This document shows positions 25,078 through 34,852 of a stretch of DNA of 47,322 nt, piece by piece. The notes beneath the pieces were generated by a model. It did no database searches. It had not been told where the DNA came from and saw nothing but the letters and a program-made list of their open reading frames with translations. Both the position numbers and the translations under genes were made by a program. Position 1 is the stretch's first letter, and each line of letters starts with the position of its first letter. Origin of the DNA: CG-Epi1 sp964634895 (GTDB lineage: Archaea > Thermoplasmatota > Poseidoniia > MGIII > CG-Epi1); assembly GCA_964634895.1 (NCBI GenBank), contig CAZWJS010000008.1, positions 1-47,322 on the forward strand, written 5' to 3'.

Positions 25078-28000
25078 TTTTTACCTCTCATTCCAAAAAG
25101 GTTAGTGAATCTTGAAACCTTTCCTTTTTTCAGACCTTGGTTCAAATCCATCTCTACAGTATGTAGGTTATTAATCGCTTCAACACACCAAATATTGTAT
25201 GATCCATCAATCATTTCCATACCAAATTCATCAACAACTTTTGGTTTTATTCCACTGTATCTAGCGATTTCGAATAGTGCAGTAAGCAAAGAAACGCTTT
25301 GAGCCGGGATTGGTAAAGCACGGCTCATGACATCAGTAAATTCTCTTACCGTTTGTGTATTATTCTTGATAAAACCATATCTCCCTAAAATGTTTAGCAA
25401 TTGGTGATAAGATTTTATGATAATTTGTCTGTAGTCTTCATCTTTGTTCAAATCCTTTTGCATTTGTTTTATTAGATTTCTAACTTCATATTTGTGTTTT
25501 TGTGTCCAGTAGAGATAATATCCAGTAACAAGTAAGGCAGCAGGAATTCCAATGAACAATGGAATATACTTTTCCATGTCAAAAGGTTCTATGGCTTCAG
25601 GAGATTTGGTTATACTGATAGCAACATTTGTAGAGGTAAATTCAGCTTCTTTTGGAGTGTCATAATATGCATCAAGTGGCCCGCCGGAATAATGCGCTTC
25701 AATAGTGACACTTGTTGCATTCTCTGGAAAGACAAAATCAAATTTAGCAAACCCGTTTTCATCAGTTTCAATTTCATACTCTAATTTTTCATCCATTTCA
25801 ATATCATTATTGTAATACATTATTACTTTTGCAGAAACATTAGAATATGGCAATGGTGTCCCGTCATCTTCTTGCACCCACAAAGAAATATTTACAGTGT
25901 CTCCTGGAAAAACATTTGTAGGTTCAAAATCAAATCTTATTTCGCTCGGAACTAATATGTTTTCCTCGCTTTTATATAAAGTTCCATCCAAAAATTCTAA
26001 TCCATTGAAGCCAATTTGTAAGGTATGATTATTTCTATATTTTTGTGGGATAGTCCCGGTCGAAAAGAATATAGATTCTTCATTAAAAGTAGAGTTAAGT
26101 ATTTGGCTTCCAATTGTTATTGTTAAATTTCCTTCAATTCTATTTCCTAAGTCATCTAGTATTGTTCCTGTAACATTAATGCTCCCACCTCTCACTAATC
26201 TTCCATTAAACCAATCTCCTTGAATGACTACACTTTCAATGGAGGTAGTTCCTTTCACAGTGTAGTTTGATACAATATTAGATGATAAATACCACAATGT
26301 TCCATTAAAAGTGGCAGTTACATTGTCAATTCCTAATTGATAATTAGCTACTAGAGTATGATTAAATTCTATATTTCCAAATTCGTCTGTTAATAGATAG
26401 TATTGTGTTCCTGCAATGTAAATACCTAAAGTCTCGTTGTCTAGAGGATTTCCATCTTCTTCAATTATATTTCCAATAATGGTTACATTATTTCCTCGGT
26501 ATCCGTCCTTTACATTTAATTTCAAGGTTACTGTTGTTTGTGGAATTATATCAAGTTCAGTTGTTTCTTTCACTACCGTGTCACCTTCTTGAATTATTAT
26601 TTTCATTTCAAAAATATCAATTTGCCCTTGTTCAACAAATATTTGGTTCTCAAATTGGCCAGTCGAATCCGTAGTTATTGATTGAGAGAAACCATCTTGT
26701 TCTGTAAAGTATCTTATAGTTATATTTTCCATGGCTATTCCTAATTCATCAATTATAATTCCATTCACAGTATAATTCGAGTTTCTCTTAGCTTTACATA
26801 TGAATTTCGCTTCACCATTTTCAATACATTTCGCATCTTCATTGAATACTATGGAGGGTGTAGCTATCAATTGAATTGTTGAATTTGAAAAGTTACCTAC
26901 CAATTCTTCTGAGGCTAACAATACAGCACGAATGTTATGCATTCCTGCGTTTTCCTCAGAAAAAGTGTCTGTGAAGGTATACTTACCTTCGCTATTAGTG
27001 GTAGCTGATCCAATAAGATTATCATCTAGATATAAATTTACAATTACTCCACTAATATTTTGATTATTGTGGTCAGTTACGTTTCCTTGTAATTTAACAG
27101 CTTCAGTTCTCAACGATATTCTTTCTTCAAGAGTAATACTACTGGTGCCTCTAATAATAATGTCTTCAACTACAACATCCCCCGGATGAAAAGCATCCCC
27201 CGAATAACTAGCTGTGAGAATTGTATCGCCCCAAGTTGCATTTGCAGGTATTGTAAGATCAACTTCCCAATCCTCTAAACCATCAATAACAATAACACCT
27301 ATTTCTTTTCCGCTGTAACTTATAGTCACATCACCTGTAGCACCACCTATAATATCGGGATCACCAATAATACTACCTCGAACTTTATAGGTATTGTTTA
27401 CATCTAATATTTTTTGATTAGTTTCATTGAATTTTAAATCAATCTCGGCATCAATTATTTTAATGAAAGTGCTGATGCTTTGTTCACTTACATTATCTGT
27501 CCCATTATATGTAAATAACAGAGCAAAATTTTCATCATCTGCCACAGGTAAATCTAAAGTAATCGCAAAAGTTCCATCTCCTTTTGTCAGACTATAATAA
27601 TTGGTACTGTTGAAAAACAGTCCAACGTATTCCCCTTCTATTGCAAAGTTATCATCTTCTAGCAGTTTGCCAGACACAATAGTAGTTTTAGCACTTGCTC
27701 CTGTCGTTGGAACGCTAATTTCAATTGTTGCGTTTCCTTTTATCTTAATATCTCTAGGGAATGACTCATCAGCATCACTAAGCCATCTCTCAGGTATCCT
27801 ATTTGTTCCATTCCCATGTTCAAGAAATTGTAGTGTTCTTTGAAGATTAATAATCCAGTCACCGGCCCTTATTGTTGCAGCCAAATTACTTCCATTACAA
27901 ACAATTACTAAGTTACCTTCTTCATCTGTAGTTCCATTTCCTATTATGTAGGAAGGGCTATCGTCTTCATTTGTTTCATTAATCCATGCAATAAATTCCA

Positions 28001-31000
28001 TTCCAACATAGGCTTCTCCAGTTCCACTTGCATTCAAAAGAGGTCCGAATCCCCATATGAATTCTTGATCTTTATAAATCATTTCTGGAGGGGCACTAGG
28101 TGTTGATCGTGCAGGCGGTCCATAGAATGGCGGATCATCTTCGTTAAAATCACCATAAACCGGATTTTCTTCATCTATATCACCATCTTCCCAATCGTCG
28201 TCATCTGTATTGCTGTCTAGAGGGTTAGATGTTTGCCACCCTTCAATGTTGCCAGATACGTTATAGAATAATACTTTTGTATCATTATCACCAGTTAAGT
28301 TCCAGTAATAACTAATTTCATGCCAATCATCTAATCCATCCTCATCGCTATCGACAGAGTTTGGATCTGTTCTAGAAGATTGGGTGTTATTAGATGGCGT
28401 TACTTCTTCATAATCACTTAATCCGTCACCATCGGTGTCGCTTGAATTAGGATTCGATACGTAATTATAATGGTTATTTACTCCATCAAGATCGTTAGTC
28501 CAAGGGTCTATTTCGTCTCCATCCCATAAAGAATCTCCGTCTGTATCTTCATTAGTTGGATCTGAAATATAATCACCATCATTGTTTCCATTGATTTCAT
28601 CTATATTACTAAGTCCATCGCCGTCTAGATCTTCTTCCCCATCTTTTAATCCATCATTATCAGTGTCATTATCTGCAGGGTCGTAATCAGTTCTTCCGCT
28701 TAGGAATCTTTGGTATTCCCATAAATCATCCAATCCATCACCATCGGTGTCTTTAATGGTTGGATCGCTTCCAGAGGTATATATTTCGGTGAAGTCGCCA
28801 ATTGCGTCATCATCTGAATCATATTCATTCGGATTAGTACAGGCATTATTTTCGGGACCATAAATACAATTATGAACTTCAGTTCCATCTTTTAATCCAT
28901 CATTATCAGTATCGTCATCTGTAATTTCAGTACTCCAAATAATCTCATCTGGGTCTAATAATCCATCGTCATCAGTGTCATTTTTCCCAGGATTGCTGGT
29001 CAGATTATTAATTTCATGAGCGTCTTCAAGCGTATCACCATCAGTATCTTTGAGTGTTGGATCGGAAGGGAATTCAGGATGGTTAACTTCTTGCCCATCA
29101 AGCAGTCCGTCATTGTCTGAATCATTATCTAGAGGACTTATTCCATCGTACTCTACCTCAAATTTGTCCCATAATCCATCAGCATCTGTATCTTTAAGAG
29201 TTGGATTTGTTCCAGTTTCGTTAGTTTCAGTACCATCCCAAAGGCCATCTCCATCCATGTCTCTTTCTTGGGGATTAGTATAGGTTTCATTATGTTCCCA
29301 ATAATCGGTTAAATTGTCACCATCAGTGTCTTTAAGAGTTGGATTTGATCCTACAGTTCTAACTTCATATCCATCAGGCAAACCATCATCATCAGTATCA
29401 TTGTCATTCGGATCAGTTCCACGGTTTTGTTCTTCACCATTACTAAGTCCATCATTATCATCATCAAGGGCTAGTAAAAAATCGTCTCCAGCTGAGTTCG
29501 GGTCAGTATCATCTATATTTACTTCAGTTCCATCAATCACACCCCCATTATCAGTATCATCGTCAAGGGGATCTGTAGCTCCATAACCATGACTCGTGGA
29601 GTTCTCATCCAATCCAGATATTTCTTGGTAATCCGTAAGCCCATCATTATCACAGTTTTGATTTTTAGGGTCAGTCCCATAATCATTAACTTCTTCTCCA
29701 TCTAGGAGTCCATCATTATCAGAATCATCATCTGTTGGAGACGTACATTGTGTGCCTGTATTGTTATTTCCATAAACACAGTTATAAATTTCATCATAAT
29801 CGTTCAGTCCATCATCATCAGTGTCCGTGTGATCAAGCCTAGTTCCATACAAGGTTTCATCAAAATCATTTACATTATCTAAATCGGAGTGTTCCGAAAG
29901 AGGATTACTATTAAAGACGTTAAATTCATAACCATCACTAACTCCATCTGAATCAGAGTCAGATATCATTGGATCAGTACTATCGCTGGAATCAGCAGTT
30001 CCATCACCATTGTAGTCACATTTTATGCCAGTGGTCGGATTTGTCCAATTGCATTCCTCAGCTATATATACACGATTTAGTTCATCACCATCTTTTAAAT
30101 TATCTCCATCAGTGTCGTGACTGTTAGGATTGGTACACTCATTATTATCAGGACCGTATATGCAAGTAAAGACTTCGATGCCATCTAATAATCCATCACC
30201 GTCAGTATCATTGTCATTTGCATCTGTCAAATATTGTTTAATTTCCGGTCCATCATTTATCCCGTCATTATCTGAATCTTCATCTTTAGGGTCTGTACCT
30301 TCATCTATTTCTTCTCCATCTAGTAACCCGTCCCCATCTGTATCATTATTTTTTGGGTTTGTATCATAATTTGTAAATTCTTCCCCATCATCTAAAAGAT
30401 CACCATCAGTATCAGGATTGGCAGGGTCCGTTGTATGTGTATATACTTCGCTTCCATCCTCTAGCCCATCACCATCTGAATCTTTGTCCGTTGGACTACT
30501 TGTCCAATTATTAACTTCGTCACCATCCAGTAATCCATCACCATCCGTATCATTATTTTTTGGATGTGTACTCCAATTGTCAACTTCATCACCATCTTCT
30601 AATCCATCGCCATCACTGTCAGTATCGTTTGGATCACTTGTCCAATTATTAACTTCATCACCATCTAGCAGTCCGTCATTATCGGTATCATCATCGTTTG
30701 GATCAGTGCCATACATGATTTCTTCACCATTAGTTAATCCATCGTTGTCATCATCGAATGAGGATAGATTATCATCAGATTCATCATTAGGATTTGTATT
30801 GTCAATTACAATTTCGAGCCCATCTTTTTGCCCGCCTCCATCACTGTCTTTATTGAGTGGATCTGTTGGACCATATCCATGCTCCATATCTGTAGTATTC
30901 CATCCCATTAGCTCTTGTTTATCTTTTAAATTATCATTATCGGTATCATCATTTATTGGACTTGTACATTCATTATTGTCAGGACCATATATGCAATTAA

Positions 31001-34000
31001 AGACTTCGATTCCGTCTTCTAATCCATCTTCATCAGTATCATTATTCTTTGGTAATGTGTTGTAATTATTAACTTCTTCACCATCGAGTAGCCCATCGTC
31101 ATCAGTATCATTATCTTTAGGATTTGTAGCATATAATTCCGATATTTCTTCACCGTCTAGTAGTCCGTCATCATCAGTGTCGTTATTCGTGGCATTCGTA
31201 TCATAATCGTTAATTTCTTCACCATCTTCTAAATTGTCATTATCTGTATCAGCATCTTTAGGTAGTGTAAAGTAAACAAAAATCTCCTCACCATCCGTTA
31301 ATCCATCATTATCAGTATCTGGATTAGTTAGATTAGTATCGTATTTGTTAAGTTCGTCACCATCATCTACCAGATCGTCATCCGTATCACTATCTGCAGG
31401 ATCAGTTCCATAGACATTAACTTCATCTCCATCCTCTAATCCGTCATCATCAGTGTCTTTATCGTTAGGGTCACTACCGTAAAGTAAATCTTCATCACCA
31501 TTAGTTAAACCATCTCCATCATCATCTCTAGAGTCTGGGTCCTTGTCATCATTTTTATTGTTTAGAGGATTTGTCCGATCAACTAAAACTTCAAACCCAT
31601 CATCAGCCTCTCCACCATCGCTATTTGGATTGGTTGGGTCTGTTCCATCATTTGAATCAACAACTCCATCGTGGTTATAATCGCAATTAATGCCGCTTAT
31701 CTCAGATACCCAGCTTTCCCAAATATCGTTTGTAAGATTTTTAACTGAACAATTAGTAATTCCAAATACTTCTGTACCATCTTCAAGGCCGTCATTATCA
31801 GTGTCCTTTTCCGTTGGATCTGTAAAGTAAAACGTAATTTCAATTCCGTCTTCTAATCCATCGCCATCAGTATCATTGTCATTTGGATCAGTTATGTACC
31901 CATTTTCCATTCCTTCTTCTGTAGCATCATCTAGACCGTCTCCATCTGAATCAACAATGTCATCGTTAGGGTCATTTGGGTCAGTACCATCAACTTCGAT
32001 TTCTTTTCTGTCTGACACTGTTCCGCCATCAGTATCGCTGTTGTTAGCAGCAGTTTCATCATTTTCGATATCATGCCTCCCATTCAGGTTTTTATCTTCC
32101 TCATTATCTAATAAAGTATCACCATCAGAATCAGTACTCCGTGGATTCGTAATTGAACTAGGATCTAGGTCTGGTTGCCATGTCTCATGGCAATTTGATA
32201 TAACAGTAGATCCAAATGAGCATTCTTGTAAGTTATAAGTCATTTCAGTCCAGATATCATTTAAGGAAATTCCAAGTTCTAGTCCATCTAATAATCCATC
32301 ACCATCACTATCGTGATCTTTTGGGTTAGTACCATCATTTTTGTTATATACCCCGTCACCATTAAAATCACAAACTATTTCACTTGATGGATTTGTCCAT
32401 AGTGGATAGTTATCATCCTCCTCATTACATCCGAAAAAAGCTGCGTTGTACTCTTCCCCATCTTTTAATCCATCATTATCAGTATCAGAATCTACTGGAT
32501 TTGTACAGAATGTACCACCGGTAGCAGAGTAAAACCTGCAGTATATTTCGTCATCATCGTCTATACCATCTTCGTCAGTGTCACTTTTTGTAGGATCAGT
32601 TCCAGTATCTAATGTGTCTACGTAAATTCCAGTGTTTGTTTCTGTACCATCATCTAGAAGATCTCCATCAGTATCAGGATTATTTGGATCAGTTCCAATT
32701 TCTTCCTCTTTCGAATCACTTAAACCATCGCCATCAGTATCACTCAACGTGAAGTCAGTTCCAGGTTGATTTCCATTGCCAACTACTGAATCATCTTCAC
32801 CAACAGTGCTTCCTGCGTTCATATCACATGTGGGGCATTGGTTGGAAGAGGTAGGTTCGAAAGTTACCCACCCCAGTTCATCAAGTAAAACTTCAGCATA
32901 CGCGTGGCCATTAAGCATAGTAACTACTCTCGTATTTTCTTCAATGGAAAAACCAGTACTTTCTCCATATCCACTACTTTGCCATCCTTCAGGTGTTACT
33001 ACGTCTCCGGGCCCATTACCTTCAACATATCTGGTTGGTATTCCATTGAGTCTAGATAGTATTGTAAAAGCTGAAGCAAAGTTGGTACACTTTCCATCTT
33101 TTGTAGGGTTTCCAAATAAAAAATAGTCAACAAAATCATCTCCTTCTGGAGTCAATGTGCCATTTATATTGTAATAATAATTATTTCTTAAATAATTCAT
33201 TATAGCCTCGGCTTTTTCATAGTCAGTAGTTTTTCCAGCCGTTATTGAAGTAGCTAAGTCTTGAACACGGTCAGGCATTGTTGGAACGTGTATTAATTCA
33301 GCAGGAAAATCATCTGGAGCATTTGCTGCTTTTTTCACAGCCTCTGGAATTTGGTATTCAGTCATAGTGAAGCTATAGCTTTGAGCATACCCCTCGATTT
33401 TCAGGTTAAAAGCTGTATCCATTGTAACTGGACTACTAATCAGAACTGAATTTGTATACAATGCAGTTGATAGATATCCTTGAACTGGCATTATCCAGTT
33501 CATAGTATATTCGAAAGTATCACTTGTAATATCAGGATGTGTTACCAAATAATCATATTCATAATTTGGAGATCCAGTAGTCCAGTATTTAGGATTAGGT
33601 TCAGTGATTCCAGATTCTATACCATGTTGTTCGCAGCCTGGTGCAGGGCACCATTGACTTCGAGTATATTCTCCCGTGGCTTCATCATAACCATTATCGT
33701 AGATGTCTTTTGCTGCAGTTCTCCAATATTGAGGATTTGATGTGGGGTCAGTACAATCCTCACATTCAACTGTGAATTTTACAGCAGCGAGAACTGCTAA
33801 GGGATAAAATCCTTCTAGACCTCCGCTAACTCCATTAGCGTCGGGTTGTGGAGTCCAGTCATTGTTTTTAGCCATGTCTTCAGCCCATGAAGGCAATGGT
33901 GGATCATCGTCATCCATGTCAGGAATACCATCACCATCACTATCTGGATTATTTGGGTCTAAGTGATCAATCATGTTTTCATACATGTCAGGAATACCAT

Positions 34001-34427
34001 CGCCATCACTATCTGTCATTTCTTCCATGTCTGATAAACCATCACCATCAGCGTCTTGGTCTAAACAATTTGAGATTCCATCACCATCCAAATCGCCTTC
34101 GCAATCGTATAAATCCTCCATATTAGGAGGAACAAAATCTTCATTAATCAAATCATTCCAAAAGTCTTGTTCAGCCATGTCTGAAATACCGTCGTTATCC
34201 ATGTCAAAATCATTCGGATCAAATCCTAGAGCAATTTCGTAGTCATCCGATAGCCCATCTCCATCACTATCTCTAAAGGGTTGGTCCGGTATACCATCTC
34301 CATCTTTATCAGCTTCAGCTAGTGGGTTTTTTTCTATGCTTGAAGCTCGTGATAAAAAAGGAGAATAGGGTAATGCTGTTAGAAGTAGAATTACAACAAT
34401 CAATGCCTGATATTTCTGTCCGCGCAT
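25074..34427 (-). CDS. Giant surface protein: transglutaminase-like domain, TSP3 Ca-binding array, Ig-like modules, membrane span, DUF4129-like tail
   Basis: 3117 residues. Signal peptide about 1-28. Residues 30-180: first block of DxDxDGxxD thrombospondin-type-3 repeats. Residues about 380-530: transglutaminase-like core with catalytic Cys near 446 (GKCTNFASAF), His near 507 (NGHAYAEV) and GWVTFEPTS, where Glu replaces the common Asp. Residues about 560-2095: a very long TSP3/EF-hand-like array of roughly 20-residue units (DTDGDGLLDGDEV type), including dockerin-like CDYNGDGTADSSD segments and recurring CIYGPDNNECT inserts. Residues about 2100-2930: Ig-like/CnaB-like modules. Membrane helix about 2950-2972, then a DUF4129-like cytoplasmic tail (about 2985-3110). 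Heads an operon with DUF4350, MoxR and DUF58 genes, so its assembly probably depends on them. Function is inference. Confidence 0.9.
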   Translation of the reverse strand: MRGQKYQALIVVILLLTALPYSPFLSRASSIEKNPLAEADKDGDGIPDQPFRDSDGDGLSDDYEIALGFDPNDFDMDNDGISDMAEQDFWNDLINEDFVPPNMEDLYDCEGDLDGDGISNCLDQDADGDGLSDMEEMTDSDGDGIPDMYENMIDHLDPNNPDSDGDGIPDMDDDDPPLPSWAEDMAKNNDWTPQPDANGVSGGLEGFYPLAVLAAVKFTVECEDCTDPTSNPQYWRTAAKDIYDNGYDEATGEYTRSQWCPAPGCEQHGIESGITEPNPKYWTTGSPNYEYDYLVTHPDITSDTFEYTMNWIMPVQGYLSTALYTNSVLISSPVTMDTAFNLKIEGYAQSYSFTMTEYQIPEAVKKAANAPDDFPAELIHVPTMPDRVQDLATSITAGKTTDYEKAEAIMNYLRNNYYYNINGTLTPEGDDFVDYFLFGNPTKDGKCTNFASAFTILSRLNGIPTRYVEGNGPGDVVTPEGWQSSGYGESTGFSIEENTRVVTMLNGHAYAEVLLDELGWVTFEPTSSNQCPTCDMNAGSTVGEDDSVVGNGNQPGTDFTLSDTDGDGLSDSKEEEIGTDPNNPDTDGDLLDDGTETNTGIYVDTLDTGTDPTKSDTDEDGIDDDDEIYCRFYSATGGTFCTNPVDSDTDNDGLKDGEEYNAAFFGCNEEDDNYPLWTNPSSEIVCDFNGDGVYNKNDGTNPKDHDSDGDGLLDGLELGISLNDIWTEMTYNLQECSFGSTVISNCHETWQPDLDPSSITNPRSTDSDGDTLLDNEEDKNLNGRHDIENDETAANNSDTDGGTVSDRKEIEVDGTDPNDPNDDIVDSDGDGLDDATEEGMENGYITDPNDNDTDGDGLEDGIEITFYFTDPTEKDTDNDGLEDGTEVFGITNCSVKNLTNDIWESWVSEISGINCDYNHDGVVDSNDGTDPTNPNSDGGEADDGFEVLVDRTNPLNNKNDDKDPDSRDDDGDGLTNGDEDLLYGSDPNDKDTDDDGLEDGDEVNVYGTDPADSDTDDDLVDDGDELNKYDTNLTNPDTDNDGLTDGEEIFVYFTLPKDADTDNDNLEDGEEINDYDTNATNNDTDDDGLLDGEEISELYATNPKDNDTDDDGLLDGEEVNNYNTLPKNNDTDEDGLEDGIEVFNCIYGPDNNECTSPINDDTDNDNLKDKQELMGWNTTDMEHGYGPTDPLNKDSDGGGQKDGLEIVIDNTNPNDESDDNLSSFDDDNDGLTNGEEIMYGTDPNDDDTDNDGLLDGDEVNNWTSDPNDTDSDGDGLEDGDEVDNWSTHPKNNDTDGDGLLDGDEVNNWTSSPTDKDSDGDGLEDGSEVYTHTTDPANPDTDGDLLDDGEEFTNYDTNPKNNDTDGDGLLDGEEIDEGTDPKDEDSDNDGINDGPEIKQYLTDANDNDTDGDGLLDGIEVFTCIYGPDNNECTNPNSHDTDGDNLKDGDELNRVYIAEECNWTNPTTGIKCDYNGDGTADSSDSTDPMISDSDSDGVSDGYEFNVFNSNPLSEHSDLDNVNDFDETLYGTRLDHTDTDDDGLNDYDEIYNCVYGNNNTGTQCTSPTDDDSDNDGLLDGEEVNDYGTDPKNQNCDNDGLTDYQEISGLDENSTSHGYGATDPLDDDTDNGGVIDGTEVNIDDTDPNSAGDDFLLALDDDNDGLSNGEEQNRGTDPNDNDTDDDGLPDGYEVRTVGSNPTLKDTDGDNLTDYWEHNETYTNPQERDMDGDGLWDGTETNETGTNPTLKDTDADGLWDKFEVEYDGISPLDNDSDNDGLLDGQEVNHPEFPSDPTLKDTDGDTLEDAHEINNLTSNPGKNDTDDDGLLDPDEIIWSTEITDDDTDNDGLKDGTEVHNCIYGPENNACTNPNEYDSDDDAIGDFTEIYTSGSDPTIKDTDGDGLDDLWEYQRFLSGRTDYDPADNDTDNDGLKDGEEDLDGDGLSNIDEINGNNDGDYISDPTNEDTDGDSLWDGDEIDPWTNDLDGVNNHYNYVSNPNSSDTDGDGLSDYEEVTPSNNTQSSRTDPNSVDSDEDGLDDWHEISYYWNLTGDNDTKVLFYNVSGNIEGWQTSNPLDSNTDDDDWEDGDIDEENPVYGDFNEDDPPFYGPPARSTPSAPPEMIYKDQEFIWGFGPLLNASGTGEAYVGMEFIAWINETNEDDSPSYIIGNGTTDEEGNLVIVCNGSNLAATIRAGDWIINLQRTLQFLEHGNGTNRIPERWLSDADESFPRDIKIKGNATIEISVPTTGASAKTTIVSGKLLEDDNFAIEGEYVGLFFNSTNYYSLTKGDGTFAITLDLPVADDENFALLFTYNGTDNVSEQSISTFIKIIDAEIDLKFNETNQKILDVNNTYKVRGSIIGDPDIIGGATGDVTISYSGKEIGVIVIDGLEDWEVDLTIPANATWGDTILTASYSGDAFHPGDVVVEDIIIRGTSSITLEERISLRTEAVKLQGNVTDHNNQNISGVIVNLYLDDNLIGSATTNSEGKYTFTDTFSEENAGMHNIRAVLLASEELVGNFSNSTIQLIATPSIVFNEDAKCIENGEAKFICKAKRNSNYTVNGIIIDELGIAMENITIRYFTEQDGFSQSITTDSTGQFENQIFVEQGQIDIFEMKIIIQEGDTVVKETTELDIIPQTTVTLKLNVKDGYRGNNVTIIGNIIEEDGNPLDNETLGIYIAGTQYYLLTDEFGNIEFNHTLVANYQLGIDNVTATFNGTLWYLSSNIVSNYTVKGTTSIESVVIQGDWFNGRLVRGGSINVTGTILDDLGNRIEGNLTITIGSQILNSTFNEESIFFSTGTIPQKYRNNHTLQIGFNGLEFLDGTLYKSEENILVPSEIRFDFEPTNVFPGDTVNISLWVQEDDGTPLPYSNVSAKVIMYYNNDIEMDEKLEYEIETDENGFAKFDFVFPENATSVTIEAHYSGGPLDAYYDTPKEAEFTSTNVAISITKSPEAIEPFDMEKYIPLFIGIPAALLVTGYYLYWTQKHKYEVRNLIKQMQKDLNKDEDYRQIIIKSYHQLLNILGRYGFIKNNTQTVREFTDVMSRALPIPAQSVSLLTALFEIARYSGIKPKVVDEFGMEMIDGSYNIWCVEAINNLHTVEMDLNQGLKKGKVSRFTNLFGMRGKK
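28130..32750 (-). repeat. DNA encoding the TSP3 Asp/Gly repeat array
   Basis: About 4.6 kb of imperfect units near 60 bp; on the plus strand they show recurring CCATCACCATCAGTATC-type strings. Units are diverged, with near-identical neighbours in places (for example around 30420-30700), suggesting duplication by unequal recombination. The antisense reading frames across it are open but are compositional shadows. Confidence 0.9.
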
Positions 34428-34484
34428 AGGATAAATCTAATACGTTATTAGTAAGTATGCTTAAATTGTTTAGGTCAAAGAAAA

Positions 34485-34562
34485 TGGCGCCCGCGCCGGG
34501 ATTTGAACCCGGGTCCTCAGCTCGACAGGCTGAGATGATAGGCCAGGCTACACCACGCGAGC
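34485..34562 (-). tRNA. tRNA-Asp (anticodon GTC)
   Basis: The acceptor stem pairs GCTCGCG (34562-34556) with CGCGGGC (34495-34489), with one G-U. Anticodon stem TCAGC/GCTGA encloses the loop CTGTCGA with anticodon GTC. The T arm is CCGGG TTCAAAT CCCGG. Discriminator G is followed by an encoded CCA (34487-34485). No intron. GC-rich against an AT-rich background, as expected for a tRNA. TATA box CCTATATAC at 34594-34586. Confidence 0.96.
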
Positions 34563-34585
34563 GCGAAGCCGGACCGGAGCCCTTT

Positions 34586-34594
34586 GTATATAGG
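34586..34594 (-). promoter_or_regulatory. TATA box of tRNA-Asp
   Basis: Minus-strand CCTATATAC, centred 28 nt upstream of the mature tRNA 5' end, so transcription would start only a few bases before the tRNA. Confidence 0.6.
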
Positions 34595-34615
34595 CTTTAC
34601 CAAAACTTTTTCAGT

Positions 34616-34804
34616 TTACATTCCCATATTTAGGCGAAATGTTGGATTCCCCGCTTCTCCGTTCCCAAAAAAATCTTCAGATTCACCTTCTTCCATCATT
34701 GCACCAACAAGCACACCTACCGTTTCTTGCAAGAATTTCAATTCCACTTGAAGTTCTGAAATAGTTTCTTTTAATTTTTTTATTTCATCAGTTTCAATTG
34801 ACAC
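34616..34804 (-). CDS. Small coiled-coil protein, unknown
   Basis: 62 residues from a GTG. Residues 4-38 form a heptad-rich helix (IKKLKETISELQVELKFLQE); the tail is Gly/Asn-rich (FFGNGEAGN) and ends RLNMGM. A TATA-like GTTATAAG (34834-34827) lies 26 nt upstream of the GTG, fitting a leaderless gene. It lies 48 bp after etfA and ahead of tRNA-Asp, all on the minus strand. No family recognised; the clean promoter and absence of overlap suggest it is real. Confidence 0.6.
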   Translation of the reverse strand: MSIETDEIKKLKETISELQVELKFLQETVGVLVGAMMEEGESEDFFGNGEAGNPTFRLNMGM

Positions 34805-34826
34805 AGTTAGAATATAGTATGACCCC

Positions 34827-34834
34827 TTATAACA
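34827..34834 (-). promoter_or_regulatory. TATA box of the 62-aa coiled-coil gene
   Basis: Minus-strand GTTATAAG followed by GGG, centred 26 nt before the GTG at 34804 and lying between etfA and the small gene. Confidence 0.45.
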
Positions 34835-34852
34835 GTATGTATTCGCTTAAAT

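Noticed and set aside
29050..32238. Several plus-strand open frames up to 215 codons rich in Ser/Pro opposite the giant gene
   Set aside because: They are the antisense of Asp/Gly repeats (GAT/GGT read as ATC/ACC shifted to Ser/Pro codons) and vanish outside the array; no promoter or start context.
28130..32750. Short recurring strings that resemble a CRISPR array
   Set aside because: Repeats are in frame, diverged, spaced about 60 bp with no unique spacers, and fully explained by the TSP3 protein repeat.
20218..34427. Possible mobile element or recent transfer carrying the giant gene operon
   Set aside because: No terminal repeats, integrase or transposase; tRNA-Asp lies nearby but is intact with no duplicated 3' fragment seen at the far end, and base composition matches the neighbours.
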